From Cylicocyclus nassatus (lineage: Eukaryota > Nematoda > Chromadorea > Rhabditida > Strongylidae), in contig CATQJL010000223.1 of the NCBI GenBank assembly GCA_958299035.1, positions 1,110,359-1,174,358 of the forward strand: a stretch of DNA of 64,000 nucleotides, read 5' to 3'. A program made the position numbers and the translations under genes. The notes under the pieces are model-generated. The model did not search any database and had not been told where the DNA came from. It saw only the letters and a list, made by a program, of their open reading frames with translations. This document shows, in pieces, positions 12,749 to 23,967 of this stretch; the stretch's first letter is position 1; each line of letters begins with the position of its first letter.

Positions 12749-15700
12749 CTACAGAAACTTGTTTGAAATTCACTTGTGCAAATTCTACTCTGCAGACCAG
12801 ACTTCTGCCTCTGAAGGCAGAAGGGTGGTCTCGAGGGAAAGACAGACCCATGAGCTTCTTGCGACAGCAAATTATCTTCTCTGAAAATTTTGGCCTCTTC
12901 AAGTTCGCTAAAACCACACTTTTGTCCCTAGAAGTAAAAAAAACAGGGAGCTTGGTCTCGAGAAAAGAGAAGACTCGGGGCTCAGGCGGCAAGATATTTG
13001 CGCTAAAAATTTTTATTTTCAGGGGTTAATATTTAATTATAAAGAAACTTGCTGAAAAAATTACGGCCCCTTCTTCTCAAACATACTTTTGCCTCTAAAA
13101 GTAAAAAAGCACAAAGTGCTCTCGAGGGAAGGACAGACCCACGAGCTTCATCCGACAGAACATTTTCGCTAAGACATTTGACCGCCTATACTTCGCAAAA
13201 ACCAGTACTTCTGCCCTTAAAAGCAAAAAAGCACAGGGGATTTAGTCTCTCGGGAAGGACAGACTCATGAGCTTTTTTGCGACAGGACATTATCACAGAA
13301 ACTTTCGGCCCCTTCTACTTCGCAAAAACCAGTACTTCTGCCCTGAAAGCAGAAAAGCACGAATTTAGTCTTTAGGGAAGACAGACCCATGAGTTTCATC
13401 CGACAGGACATTTTCGCTAAGACGTTTAACTCCCAAACTTCGCAAAAACCACAAAACTCAAAAACCAAACTTCAGGCCCTAAAAGCAAAAAAGCACAAGG
13501 AGCTTGGTTTCGAGCGAAGAAAGAATTATGGCCTCAGGCAGCAAAATATTTTCGCCAGAAGTTTCTGGGTGTCGATGTTCTATTATACAGAAACTTGTTT
13601 GAAATTCACTTGTGCAAATTCTACTCTGCAGACCAGACTTCTGCCTCTGAAGGCAGAAGGGTGGTCTCGAGGGAAAGACAGACCCATGAGCTTCTTGCGA
13701 CAGCAAATTATCTTCTCTGAAAATTTTGGCCTCTTCAAGTTCGCTAAAACCACACTTTTGTCCCTAGAAGTAAAAAAAACAGGGAGCTTGGTCTCGAGAA
13801 AAGAGAAGACTCGGGGCTCAGGCGGCAAGATATTTGCGCTAAAAATTTTTATTTTCAGGGGTTAATATTTAATTATAAAGAAACTTGCTGAAAAAATTAC
13901 GGCCCCTTCTTCTCAAACATACTTCTGCCTCTAAAAGTAAAAAAGCACAAAGTGCTCTCGAGGGAAGGACAGACCCACGAGCTTCATCCGACAGAACATT
14001 TTCGCTAAGACATTTGACCGCCTATACTTCGCAAAAACCAGTACTTCTGCCCTTAAAAGCAAAAAAGCACAGGGGATTTAGTCTCTCGGGAAGGACAGAC
14101 TCATGAGCTTTTTTGCGACAGGACATTATCACAGAAACTTTCGGCCCCTTCTACTTCGCAAAAACCAGTACTTCTGCCCTGAAAGCAGAAAAGCACGAAT
14201 TTAGTCTTTAGGGAAGACAGACCCATGAGTTTCATCCGACAGGACATTTTCGCTAAGACGTTTAACTCCCAAACTTCGCAAAAACCACAAAACTCAAAAA
14301 CCAAACTTCAGGCCCTAAAAGCAAAAAAGCACAAGGAGCTTGGTCTCGAGCGAAGAAAGAATTATGGCCTCAGGCAGCAAAATATTTTCGCCAGAAGTTT
14401 CTGGGTGTCGATGTTCTATTATACAGAAACTTGTTTGAAATTCGTGGCCATTCTACTCTGCAAAACCCAAACTTCTACCCCTAAAAGCAAAACAGCACAG
14501 ACAGCTTGGTCTCGAGGGGAAGAGACTCATAAGCTCAGCCAGCAAGATACTTTCGCTGAAAATTTATGGGTGTCAATGTTTATTCTACAGAAACTTGTTT
14601 GAAATTCACTTGTGCAAATTCTACTCTGCAGACCAGACTTCTGCCTCTGAAGGCAGAAGGGTGGTCTCGAGGGAAAGACAGACCCATGAGCTTCTTGCGA
14701 CAGCAAATTATCTTCTCTGAAAATTTTGGCCTCTTCAAGTTCGCTAAAACCACACTTTTGTCCCTAGAAGTAAAAAAAACAGAGAGCTTGGCCTCGAGAA
14801 AAGAGAAGACTCGGGGCTCAGGCGGCAAGATATTTGCGCTAAAAATTTTTATTTTCAGGGGTTAATATTTAATTATAAAGAAACTTGCTGAAAAAATTAC
14901 GGCCCCTTCTTCTCAAACATACTTTTGCCTCTAAAAGTAAAAAAGCACAAAGTGCTCTCGAGGGGAGGACAGACCCACGAGCTTCATCCGACAGAACATT
15001 TTCGCTAAGACATTTGACCGCCTATACTTCGCAAAAACCAGTACTTCTACCCTTAAAAGCAAAAAAGCACAGGGGATTTAGTCTCTCGGGAAGGACAGAC
15101 TCATGAGTTTTTTTGCGACAGGACATTATCACAGAAACTTTCGGCCCCTTCTACTTCGCAAAAACCAGTACTTCTGCCCTGAAAGCAGAAAAGCACGAAT
15201 TTAGTCTTTAGGGAAGACAGACCCATGAGTTTCATCCGACAGGACATTTTCGCTAAGACGTTTAACTCCCAAACTTCGCAAAAACCACAAAACTCAAAAA
15301 CCAAACTTCAGGCCCTAAAAGCAAAAAAGCACAAGGAGCTTGGTCTCGAGCGAAGAAAGAATTATGGCCTCAGGCAGCAAGATACTTTCGCTGAAAATTT
15401 ATGGGTGTCAATGTTTATTCTACAGAAACTTGTTTGAAATTCACTTGTGCAAATTCTACTCTGCAGACCAGACTTCTGCCTCTGAAGGCAGAAGGGTGGT
15501 CTCGAGGGAAAGACAGACCCATGAGCTTCTTGCGACAGCAAATTATCTTCTCTGAAAATTTTGGCCTCTTCAAGTTCGCTAAAACCACACTTTTGTCCCT
15601 AGAAGTAAAAAAAACAGGGAGCTTGGTCTCGAGAAAAGAGAAGACTCGGGGCTCAGGCGGCAAGATATTTGCGCTAAAAATTTTTATTTTCAGGGGTTAA

Positions 15701-18230
15701 TATTTAATTATAAAGAAACTTGCTGAAAAAATTACGGCCCCTTCTTCTCAAACATACTTTTGCCTCTAAAAGTAAAAAAGCACAAAGTGCTCTCGAGGGA
15801 AGGACAGACCCACGAGCTTCATCCGACAGAACATTTTCGCTAAGACATTTGACCGCCTATACTTCGCAAAAACCAGTACTTCTGCCCTTAAAAGCAAAAA
15901 AGCACAGGGGATTTAGTCTCTCGGGAAGGACAGACTCATGAGCTTTTTTGCGACAGGACATTATCACAGAAACTTTCGGCCCCTTCTACTTCGCAAAAAC
16001 CAGTACTTCTGCCCTGAAAGCAGAAAAGCACGAATTTAGTCTTTAGGGAAGACAGACCCATGAGTTTCATCCGACAGGACATTTTCGCTAAGACGTTTAA
16101 CTCCCAAACTTCGCAAAAACCACAAAACTCAAAAACCAAACTTCAGGCCCTAAAAGCAAAAAAGCACAAGGAGCTTGGTCTCGAGCGAAGAAAGAATTAT
16201 GGCCTCAGGCAGCAAAATATTTTCGCCAGAAGTTTCTGGGTGTCGATGTTCTATTATACAGAAACTTGTTTGAAATTCACTTGTGCAAATTCTACTCTGC
16301 AGACCAGACTTCTGCCTCTGAAGGCAGAAGGGTGGTCTCGAGGGAAAGACAGACCCATGAGCTTCTTGCGACAGCAAATTATCTTCTCTGAAAATTTTGG
16401 CCTCTTCAAGTTCGCTAAAACCACACTTTTGTCCCTAGAAGTAAAAAAAACAGGGAGCTTGGTCTCGAGAAAAGAGAAGACTCGGGGCTCAGGCGGCAAG
16501 ATATTTGCGCTAAAAATTTTTATTTTCAGGGGTTAATATTTAATTATAAAGAAACTTGCTGAAAAAATTACGGCCCCTTCTTCTCAAACATACTTCTGCC
16601 TCTAAAAGTAAAAAAGCACAAAGTGCTCTCGAGGGAAGGACAGACCCACGAGCTTCATCCGACAGAACATTTTCGCTAAGACATTTGACCGCCTATACTT
16701 CGCAAAAACCAGTACTTCTGCCCTTAAAAGCAAAAAAGCACAGGGGATTTAGTCTCTCGGGAAGGACAGACTCATGAGCTTTTTTGCGACAGGACATTAT
16801 CACAGAAACTTTCGGCCCCTTCTACTTCGCAAAAACCAGTACTTCTGCCCTGAAAGCAGAAAAGCACGAATTTAGTCTTTAGGGAAGACAGACCCATGAG
16901 TTTCATCCGACAGGACATTTTCGCTAAGACGTTTAACTCCCAAACTTCGCAAAAACCACAAAACTCAAAAACCAAACTTCAGGCCCTAAAAGCAAAAAAG
17001 CACAAGGAGCTTGGTCTCGAGCGAAGAAAGAATTATGGCCTCAGGCAGCAAGATACTTTCGCTGAAAATTTATGGGTGTCAATGTTTATTCTACAGAAAC
17101 TTGTTTGAAATTCACTTGTGCAAATTCTACTCTGCAGACCAGACTTCTGCCTCTGAAGGCAGAAGGGTGGTCTCGAGGGAAAGACAGACCCATGAGCTTC
17201 TTGCGACAGCAAATTATCTTCTCTGAAAATTTTGGCCTCTTCAAGTTCGCTAAAACCACACTTTTGTCCCTAGAAGTAAAAAAAACAGGGAGCTTGGTCT
17301 CGAGAAAAGAGAAGACTCGGGGCTCAGGCGGCAAGATATTTGCGCTAAAAATTTTTATTTTCAGGGGTTAATATTTAATTATAAAGAAACTTGCTGAAAA
17401 AATTACGGCCCCTTCTTCTCAAACATACTTTTGCCTCTAAAAGTAAAAAAGCACAAAGTGCTCTCGAGGGAAGGACAGACCCACGAGCTTCATCCGACAG
17501 AACATTTTCGCTAAGACATTTGACCGCCTATACTTCGCAAAAACCAGTACTTCTGCCCTTAAAAGCAAAAAAGCACAGGGGATTTAGTCTCTCGGGAAGG
17601 ACAGACTCATGAGCTTTTTTGCGACAGGACATTATCACAGAAACTTTCGGCCCCTTCTACTTCGCAAAAACCAGTACTTCTGCCCTGAAAGCAGAAAAGC
17701 ACGAATTTAGTCTTTAGGGAAGACAGACCCATGAGTTTCATCCGACAGGACATTTTCGCTAAGACGTTTAACTCCCAAACTTCGCAAAAACCACAAAACT
17801 CAAAAACCAAACTTCAGGCCCTAAAAGCAAAAAAGCACAAGGAGCTTGGTCTCGAGCGAAGAAAGAATTATGGCCTCAGGCAGCAAGATACTTTCGCTGA
17901 AAATTTATGGGTGTCAATGTTTATTCTACAGAAACTTGTTTGAAATTCACTTGTGCAAATTCTACTCTGCAGACCAGACTTCTGCCTCTGAAGGCAGAAG
18001 GGTGGTCTCGAGGGAAAGACAGACCCATGAGCTTCTTGCGACAGCAAATTATCTTCTCTGAAAATTTTGGCCTCTTCAAGTTCGCTAAAACCACACTTTT
18101 GTCCCTAGAAGTAAAAAAAACAGGGAGCTTGGTCTCGAGAAAAGAGAAGACTCGGGGCTCAGGCGGCAAGATATTTGCGCTAAAAATTTTTATTTTCAGG
18201 GGTTAATATTTAATTATAAAGAAACTTGCT

Positions 18231-18350
18231 GGAAAAATTACGGCCCTTCTTCTCAAACATACTTCTGCCCCTAAAAGTGAAAGCATAAGGGGCTTGGTTT
18301 CGAAGGAAGGAAAGACCTAGGGTTTCATGCGACAGGACAGTTTCGGTAAG
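18231..18350. repeat. Degenerate right edge of the satellite array
   Basis: Satellite sequence continues after 18231 but with several substitutions and small deletions (for example CTGGAAAAATTACGGCCCTTC and AAAGTGAAAGCATAAGGGG). It fades out near 18350. The abrupt loss of homogeneity is typical of an array border that has escaped concerted evolution. Confidence 0.8.
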
Positions 18351-18797
18351 ATTGTCCTTCAAAAAAAGGCGTTGGGCCAGCTTTAGTCTGTTCTATGAAA
18401 TGAGTCGGTTCACTGGCAAGACATCATCGAAGAAAACACTGCTTCGTTTTTATCTACATATCTGAGTTTTCGGCTGCTAGAAGACATGAAGCTTCTTTTA
18501 ACATTGCACTTTCCTGGAAATCAATCTGGGTTTTGGGATGAACCAGCTGTTCTAAACAGGTTCTTGGAGGTAGCTTCCTTGTTTAAGAGCTGTGGTATCT
18601 GGGTGAAGGAATCTGCAAGAGGAACAGCAGAGATGCTTTGCGGATAGTCACTGGTATTAGCTTCCTTTCCTAAGAGCATAGTGTTTTGTTTCTACTACTC
18701 CCAGCACGCGAAAGGTCGCTGGGAAGATGGAAATTCTTTTTCTAGGGATTATTGGTTTATTAATGGCAGATATCAATGTATCTGCCCCCACTCACTT
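18351..18797. other. No recognisable feature
   Basis: About 450 bp between the satellite edge and the first Helitron. I see no long open frame, inverted repeat or recognisable motif. Confidence 0.6.
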
Positions 18798-18822
18798 ACT
18801 AGCGACCCGTACGGTCGCTAGT
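18798..18822. other. Perfect hairpin next to the Helitron 5' end
   Basis: ACTAGCGACC, loop CGTAC, GGTCGCTAGT: a perfect 10-bp stem whose right side ends in CTAGT. Helitron 3' ends consist of a small hairpin followed by CTRR, so this may be the 3' end of an upstream, different Helitron lying head-to-tail with the next one. It could also be an unrelated palindrome. Confidence 0.5.
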
Positions 18823-18830
18823 CTTATATA

Positions 18831-19541
18831 TTAGGTTGAACCGAAAGTTCTTTCCCCCTATTTTCAAAAAATCATAACTTGTTGAATTCTCAACGAATCT
18901 GCAAGATCTAAATTTTTTGTAAGAGAGGAACTCATGCTCTTTGTAAATGTACTTGAACTGTTCGTTAAGGTATACAAATGAAGGAGATAGAAGCTCAAAA
19001 CCAAAATCACTCAAAATTTGAATTTTTCGTGTAGGGTCATAAAAAATCGGAAACTTGCAACAAAAATCGGAGCAGTCAGTATTGTAGGCTCTTTCACAAG
19101 CTCTTTCCAACAGTGCAAAGTATGCGCCGATTGAACGCCTCTATGAAAAGTTACGATTTTCCTGAAAAATGCCAAAATAAATCAAATTCGCCCTTTTGTA
19201 TTGCTTGCTCGAAAATCATAACTTTTCACATAGACGCTCAATCGGCGCAAACTTTGCACCATTAGAAAGAGCTGATAAAAGAACCTACAGTACTGACTGC
19301 TCCGATTTTTCTTGCAAGTTTCCGATTTTTTATGACCCTACACAGAAAATTCAAATTTTGACTAATTTTCTTCTATCGCTCCTATCTATGCAATAAATGA
19401 TCACTAGCAAGCAGCTAAGATGTCGTTATGAAGAGCATGAGTTACTCTTTCATACAAAAATTGATGCAGCCAAATTGGTTGAAAAAATTGGAAGTTATGA
19501 ATTTTTGAAAATGGGGGGAAAGAACTTTCGGTTCAACCTAA
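18831..19541. mobile_element. Mariner-type fold-back element (TTAGGTTGAACCG ends)
   Basis: Ends TTAGGTTGAACCGAAAGTTC and its reverse complement, flanked by TA at 18829-18830 and 19542-19543. Removing it with one TA restores TCTTATATATAAAGCTGAATG, exactly the Helitron 5' end at 56066, which proves insertion into that end. The two halves are largely inverted copies (for example the segments holding CAATCGGCGCAAACTTTGC), so the 711-bp element folds on itself. No transposase is present. Confidence 0.9.
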
Positions 19542-19550
19542 TATAAAGCT

Positions 19551-19657
19551 GAATGTCTGTATGTCTGTATGTATGTATGTATGTATGCATGTATGTATGT
19601 ATGTATGTATGTATGTATGTATGTATGTATGTATGTATGTATGTATGTATGTATGTA
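19551..19657. repeat. TATG/TGTC microsatellite of the Helitron 5' region
   Basis: GAATGTCTGTATGTCTG followed by an almost pure TATG run. Tetranucleotide repeats of this kind occupy the same place in the other Helitron copies. The run is cut at 19657 by the next mariner element and resumes after 20655. Translation yields a spurious Met-Tyr-Val-Cys repeat. Confidence 0.9.
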
Positions 19658-20655
19658 TTAGGTTGATGCATAATTCCTGCACCAAAATAGGTACAGACCG
19701 CAATAACTCGGAGTTATCCTATATTCCAAGTAGGATTCGTATATCATTCGATAGCGCAAACCTAGTTCTACAAGATCGTGCTCAAATATCTACACCAGCT
19801 TTGATCCTCGCGAAGTTTTGAGCCAAAAATTGAAAAAAACCATGCGTCCAAAAACTTTAAGACAGATCTTTAAAAAATTGTAACTTCGTTCAAAAAGCTC
19901 ATACAAATTTTCTTTCTTGCTCACGCGTAGACGTTCCACGTAAGACATTTATCTATGCGGTTGCTGTATTTTTTTCTCAACTAGCCGATGAGAAAACGAA
20001 GTTTTTCATGTTTTTTCCAAAACAATGCTGAGATGTTCTAGCACTGACAGTTGTATACTATAGGACCTTAGAAGCGTAAATGTGAATTTCCAGCTCTTTA
20101 GAGCAGCCGGTTTACGAGAAATATCGGATTTTTGGCAACTAGGCAAGAAAAATCTGGATAAGGAGAGCTAGATTCGTTATTTCTCGCGAACTAGCAGTTC
20201 TAGAAGGCTGAAAATGTAAAGTTTCACTGCTAACGGCATGTACTATACAACTGTTGATACTAGAACATTTCAGCACTAATTTGGCAAAAAAGATGAAAAA
20301 CTTCAAAAAACCTCGTTTTTTCATCGCCTAATTGAGAAAAAAATACAGCAACCGCATAGATAAATGTCTTACGTGGAACGTCTACGCGTGAGCAAGAAAA
20401 GAAAATTTGTATGAGCTTTTTGAACGAAGTTACAATTTTTTAAGATCTGTCTTAAGGTTTTCGGACGCATGGTTTTTTTCAGTTTTTGGCTCAAAACTTC
20501 GCGAGGATCAAAGCTGGTGTAGATATTTGAGCACGATCTTGTAGAGCTAGGTTTGCGCTATCAAATGATATATCGAATCCTACTTGGGATATAGGATTAT
20601 TCCGAGTTATTGCGGTCTGTACCTATTTTGGTGCAGGAATTATGCATCAACCTAA
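19658..20655. mobile_element. Mariner-type fold-back element (TTAGGTTGATGCAT ends)
   Basis: Ends TTAGGTTGATGCATAATTCC and reverse complement, flanked by TA (19656-19657 and 20656-20657) inside the TATG microsatellite. The 998-bp interior is two inverted arms of roughly 480 bp meeting near 20130, for example the region of GACGTTCCACGTAAGACATT against its complement near 20370. There is no coding capacity. A truncated second copy lies at 22649-23236. Confidence 0.9.
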
Positions 20656-20805
20656 TATGTATGTATGTATGTATGTATGTATGTGTGTACGTATGTTTCG
20701 AATTAAAAATTCCATTTCTGAACCGATCCGGACCAAACATGGCACACATACACTTCGGGCCCCGGCGGGTGTCATAGGCTACTTTTCGTCATCGATCGAT
20801 ATCGA

Positions 20806-21165
20806 TTTTATCGATTTTTATCCATCTTTTGCAGAGTTCACCTACGGGGCTGGGAGTTTGCCAGGGGGGGGGGGTAATCGAGCATGGGGATTCCGAATAC
20901 AATATTAGTTTTCAGGATTATCGATTACTTTTATCGATTTTATCGGTTTTTTTGTAAGGTTTGACCTACGGGGCTGGGATTTTGCACAGTGGGGTAATCG
21001 AGCATGCTGATTACAATTACGATATTAGCTTTTGAAATCGTCCATTATTTTTATCGATTTTATCAATTTTTTGTAAGGTTTGAGCTACGGGGCTGGAATT
21101 TGGCACAGGGGGTAATCGAGCATGCTGATTACGAGTTCGATATTAGTTTGGCGATATTCGGCTAT
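20806..21165 (+). repeat. Tandem Helitron body modules, about 120 bp, three copies
   Basis: CTACGGGGCTGGG recurs near 20842, 20966 and 21085. Each is followed by a G-run, TAATCGAGCATG and a TATCGATTTTATCG tract. The same module occurs in perfect 120-bp steps in Helitron B. Confidence 0.8.
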
Positions 21166-22096
21166 CCGGGCCCCAAAATTTTTTTGTGGTATAGCTTGCT
21201 CAAACTTTGTGTATAAGGGTTTTCTTATGAGCCGGGCATACTTCAAGCGATTTCAATCGCGACGCGATTTGACAATATTCCAGGTGTCCATAACTCATTG
21301 TAAGCACATTATGAATGTACAGAAGGTAGGGCATTTCATCAGTTTACGTAAGTTATACACACTATGCATGTGAAGTTTGCTAATGTTGGATCCGAAGACT
21401 TCTGGCGAATTGCCAAATCCCGTACTGAAATCGCGTGAAGTATGCCCGTCCCTTTACATGCTGATTACAGATTTCACACTTTCTCCGCAAAACGTTTTCC
21501 CGTGTGGTTAGATAGGTGTACGGTAGGAAGTCAAAATCATGAATTAGGCTAAAGTTCGGTCCAGAGAACTTATTCGACATGCTGATTACGAGTTTCATAC
21601 TCTCTCTGCATATTGGGACCTTTTCATAGAGTTATGGTGGTTAGTATGGGGTCGAAAATATAGATTTGCTTTAAACTTCGTCTAGGGTGGTCATTTAGCG
21701 CGCTGAACGTGAATATAATGCTGATTTCGCAGGATAGTGCATTTTCTTGGGTTACGGTGGGTGTAGATGGGTCGAAGTTCCAGATTTGCTCAAAAACCTG
21801 TAACGGTTCACAAGTATACTGCTTATGAATATGAAACCTGCTCGCTGTCATAACGCATTAGTGAAGTTATGGTGAGTTGCAGGATTTGGATGGACAGGGC
21901 CAATTTAGATCCCAGATATTTATGAAATGGGGCAACGGTCGTTTTGCATGGCGGTCTCCAGCGCCACCTGATAACCTGTCACAACGTGTAACGCACGCGG
22001 CAAACCTCCCTCCCCCTGATTTGCTTAGGCAAAAGCCGCCGAAGGGTGTATCGCACGCGACAAGTCTCCCTCCCCCTATTTCTGCTTACACGAAAG

Positions 22097-22122
22097 AGTA
22101 CTCTGCGTTGATACCACTGCTT
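22097..22122 (-). other. SMART primer at the left lip of the gap (artefact)
   Basis: Reverse complement of the SMART primer, ending ACCACTGCTT immediately before the N run. The contig end is a library primer, so the preceding sequence stops because of amplification, not biology. Confidence 0.95.
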
Positions 22123-22622
22123 NNNNNNNNNNNNNNNNNNNNNNNNNNNNNNNNNNNNNNNNNNNNNNNNNNNNNNNNNNNNNNNNNNNNNNNNNNNNNN
22201 NNNNNNNNNNNNNNNNNNNNNNNNNNNNNNNNNNNNNNNNNNNNNNNNNNNNNNNNNNNNNNNNNNNNNNNNNNNNNNNNNNNNNNNNNNNNNNNNNNNN
22301 NNNNNNNNNNNNNNNNNNNNNNNNNNNNNNNNNNNNNNNNNNNNNNNNNNNNNNNNNNNNNNNNNNNNNNNNNNNNNNNNNNNNNNNNNNNNNNNNNNNN
22401 NNNNNNNNNNNNNNNNNNNNNNNNNNNNNNNNNNNNNNNNNNNNNNNNNNNNNNNNNNNNNNNNNNNNNNNNNNNNNNNNNNNNNNNNNNNNNNNNNNNN
22501 NNNNNNNNNNNNNNNNNNNNNNNNNNNNNNNNNNNNNNNNNNNNNNNNNNNNNNNNNNNNNNNNNNNNNNNNNNNNNNNNNNNNNNNNNNNNNNNNNNNN
22601 NNNNNNNNNNNNNNNNNNNNNN
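22123..22622. other. Assembly gap, exactly 500 N
   Basis: Run of 500 N. The round number indicates a default-sized scaffold gap. Long frames spanning it are meaningless. Confidence 1.
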
Positions 22623-22648
22623 AAGCAGTGGTATCAACGCAGAGTACT
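22623..22648 (+). other. SMART primer at the right lip of the gap (artefact)
   Basis: Forward SMART primer sequence (AAGCAGTGGTATCAACGCAG and six more bases) directly after the N run, mirroring the primer at the left lip. Confidence 0.95.
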
Positions 22649-23236
22649 AGAAGCGTAAATGTGAATTTCCAGCTCTTTAGAGCAGCCGGTTTACGAGAAA
22701 TATCGGATTTTTGGCAACTAGGCAAGAAAAATCTGGATAAGGAGAGCTAGATTCGTTATTTTCTCGCGAACTAGCAGTTCTAGAAGGCTGAAAATGTAAA
22801 GTTTCACTGCTAACGGCATGTACTATACAACTGTTGATACTAGAACATTTCAGCACTAATTTGGCAAAAAAGATGAAAAACTTCAAAAAAACCTCGTTTT
22901 TTCATCGCCTAATTGAGAAAAAAATACAGCAACCGCATAGATAAATGTCTTACGTGGAACGTCTACGCGTGAGCAAGAAAAGAAAATTTGTATGAGCTTT
23001 TTGAACGAAGTTACAATTTTTTAAGATCTGTCTTAAGGTTTTCGGACGCATGGTTTTTTTCAGTTTTTGGCTCAAAACTTCGCGAGGATCAAAGCTGGTG
23101 TAGATATTTGAGCACGATCTTGTAGAGCTAGGTTTGCGCTATCAAATGATATATCGAATCCTACTTGGGATATAGGATTATTCCGAGTTATTGCGGTCTG
23201 TACCTATTTTGGTGCAGGAATTATGCATCAACCTAA
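22649..23236. mobile_element. Truncated copy of the TTAGGTTGATGCAT mariner fold-back
   Basis: Near-identical to 20069-20655, starting at AGAAGCGTAAATGTG right after the primer and ending ATGCATCAACCTAA followed by TATG repeats. The left part is missing, which coincides with the primer and gap, so the truncation is probably technical. Confidence 0.9.
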
Positions 23237-23272
23237 TATGTATGTATGTATGTATGTATGTATGTGTGTACG
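23237..23272. repeat. TATG microsatellite, second copy
   Basis: Short TATG run after the mariner right end, matching the run after 20655 and leading into the same Helitron body sequence. Confidence 0.85.
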
Positions 23273-23584
23273 TATGTTTCGAATTAAAAATTCCATTTCT
23301 GAACCGATCCGGACCAAACATGGCACACATACACTTCGGGCCCCGGCGGGTGTCATAGGCTACTTTTCGTCATCGATCGATATCGATTTTATCGATTTTT
23401 TATCCATCTTTGCAGAGTTCACCTACGGGGCTGGGAGTTTGCCAGGGGGGGGGGGGTAATCGAGCATGGGGATTCCGAATACAATATTAGTTTTCAGGAT
23501 TATCGATTACTTTTATCGATTTTATCGGTTTTTTTGTAAGGTTTGACCTACGGGGCTGGGATTTTGCACAGTGGGGTAATCGAG

Positions 23585-23967
23585 CATGCTGATTACCCCA
23601 CTGTGCAAACTCCCAGCCCCGTAGGTCAAACTTACAAAAAAACCGATAAAATCGATAAAAGTAATCGATAATCCTGAAAACTAATATTGTATTCGGAATC
23701 CCCATGCTCGATTACCCCCCCCCCCCCCCTGTGAAAACTCCCAGCCCCGTAGGTGAACTGAGCAAAAAAATGGATAAAAATCGATAAAATCGATATCGAT
23801 CGATGACGAAAAGTAGCCTGTACACCCGCCGGGGCCCGAAGTGTATGTGTGCCAAATTTGGTCCGGATCGGTCCAGAAATGGAATTTTCTATTCGGAACA
23901 TACGTACAGACAGACATACAGACAGATAGACATACAGACAAACAGACATTCAGCTTTGCATATAAGA
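23585..23967 (-). mobile_element. Inverted Helitron 5' half
   Basis: From about 23585 the sequence is the reverse complement of the Helitron body just upstream (CTACGGGGCTGGG modules, ATCGATCG tract, TTCCATTTCTG). It continues through a GTCT/GTAT microsatellite to a minus-strand start TCTTATATGCAAAGCTGAATG at 23967. The base before that TC on the minus strand is A, as at other insertion sites. The block 23272-23967 is therefore a palindrome built from two Helitron 5' regions, with a long C-run near 23716. Confidence 0.75.

Larger units (their letters stand above)
1..18350. repeat. Higher-order satellite array, about 18.3 kb
   Basis: Head-to-tail array of near-identical units whose starts (motif ATGAGTTTCATCCGACAGG or its hybrid form) fall at 197, 1033, 2034, 3034, 3786, 4786, 5540, 6540, 7542, 8378, 9213, 10049, 10884, 11719, 12554, 13389, 14225, 15225, 16060, 16896 and 17731. 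Spacings fall into classes of about 1000, 835-836 and 752-754 bp. Each unit is built from diverged monomers of 122-164 bp ending in a version of GGTCTCGAGGGAAGACAGACC. Most monomers carry a CTCGAG (XhoI) site, so digestion should give a ladder. All open frames in it (up to 158 codons) recur because the DNA recurs; no domain is recognisable, so I do not call them genes. The left end lies outside the window. Confidence 0.97.

Noticed and set aside
12699..12992. 97-codon minus-strand frame in the satellite unit at 12554
   Set aside because: It is longer than its sister frames only because SMART primer sequence replaced satellite bases.
1..18350. CRISPR array
   Set aside because: Regular spacing exists but the whole unit is conserved; there are no short identical repeats with unique spacers, no cas genes, and the DNA is eukaryotic.
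19561..19821. Met-Tyr-Val-Cys repeat protein
   Set aside because: Translation of a TATG microsatellite in the Helitron 5' region, running into a mariner end.
21877..22725. Frames of 183-257 codons spanning the gap
   Set aside because: Most of their length is N; the ends are primer sequence.
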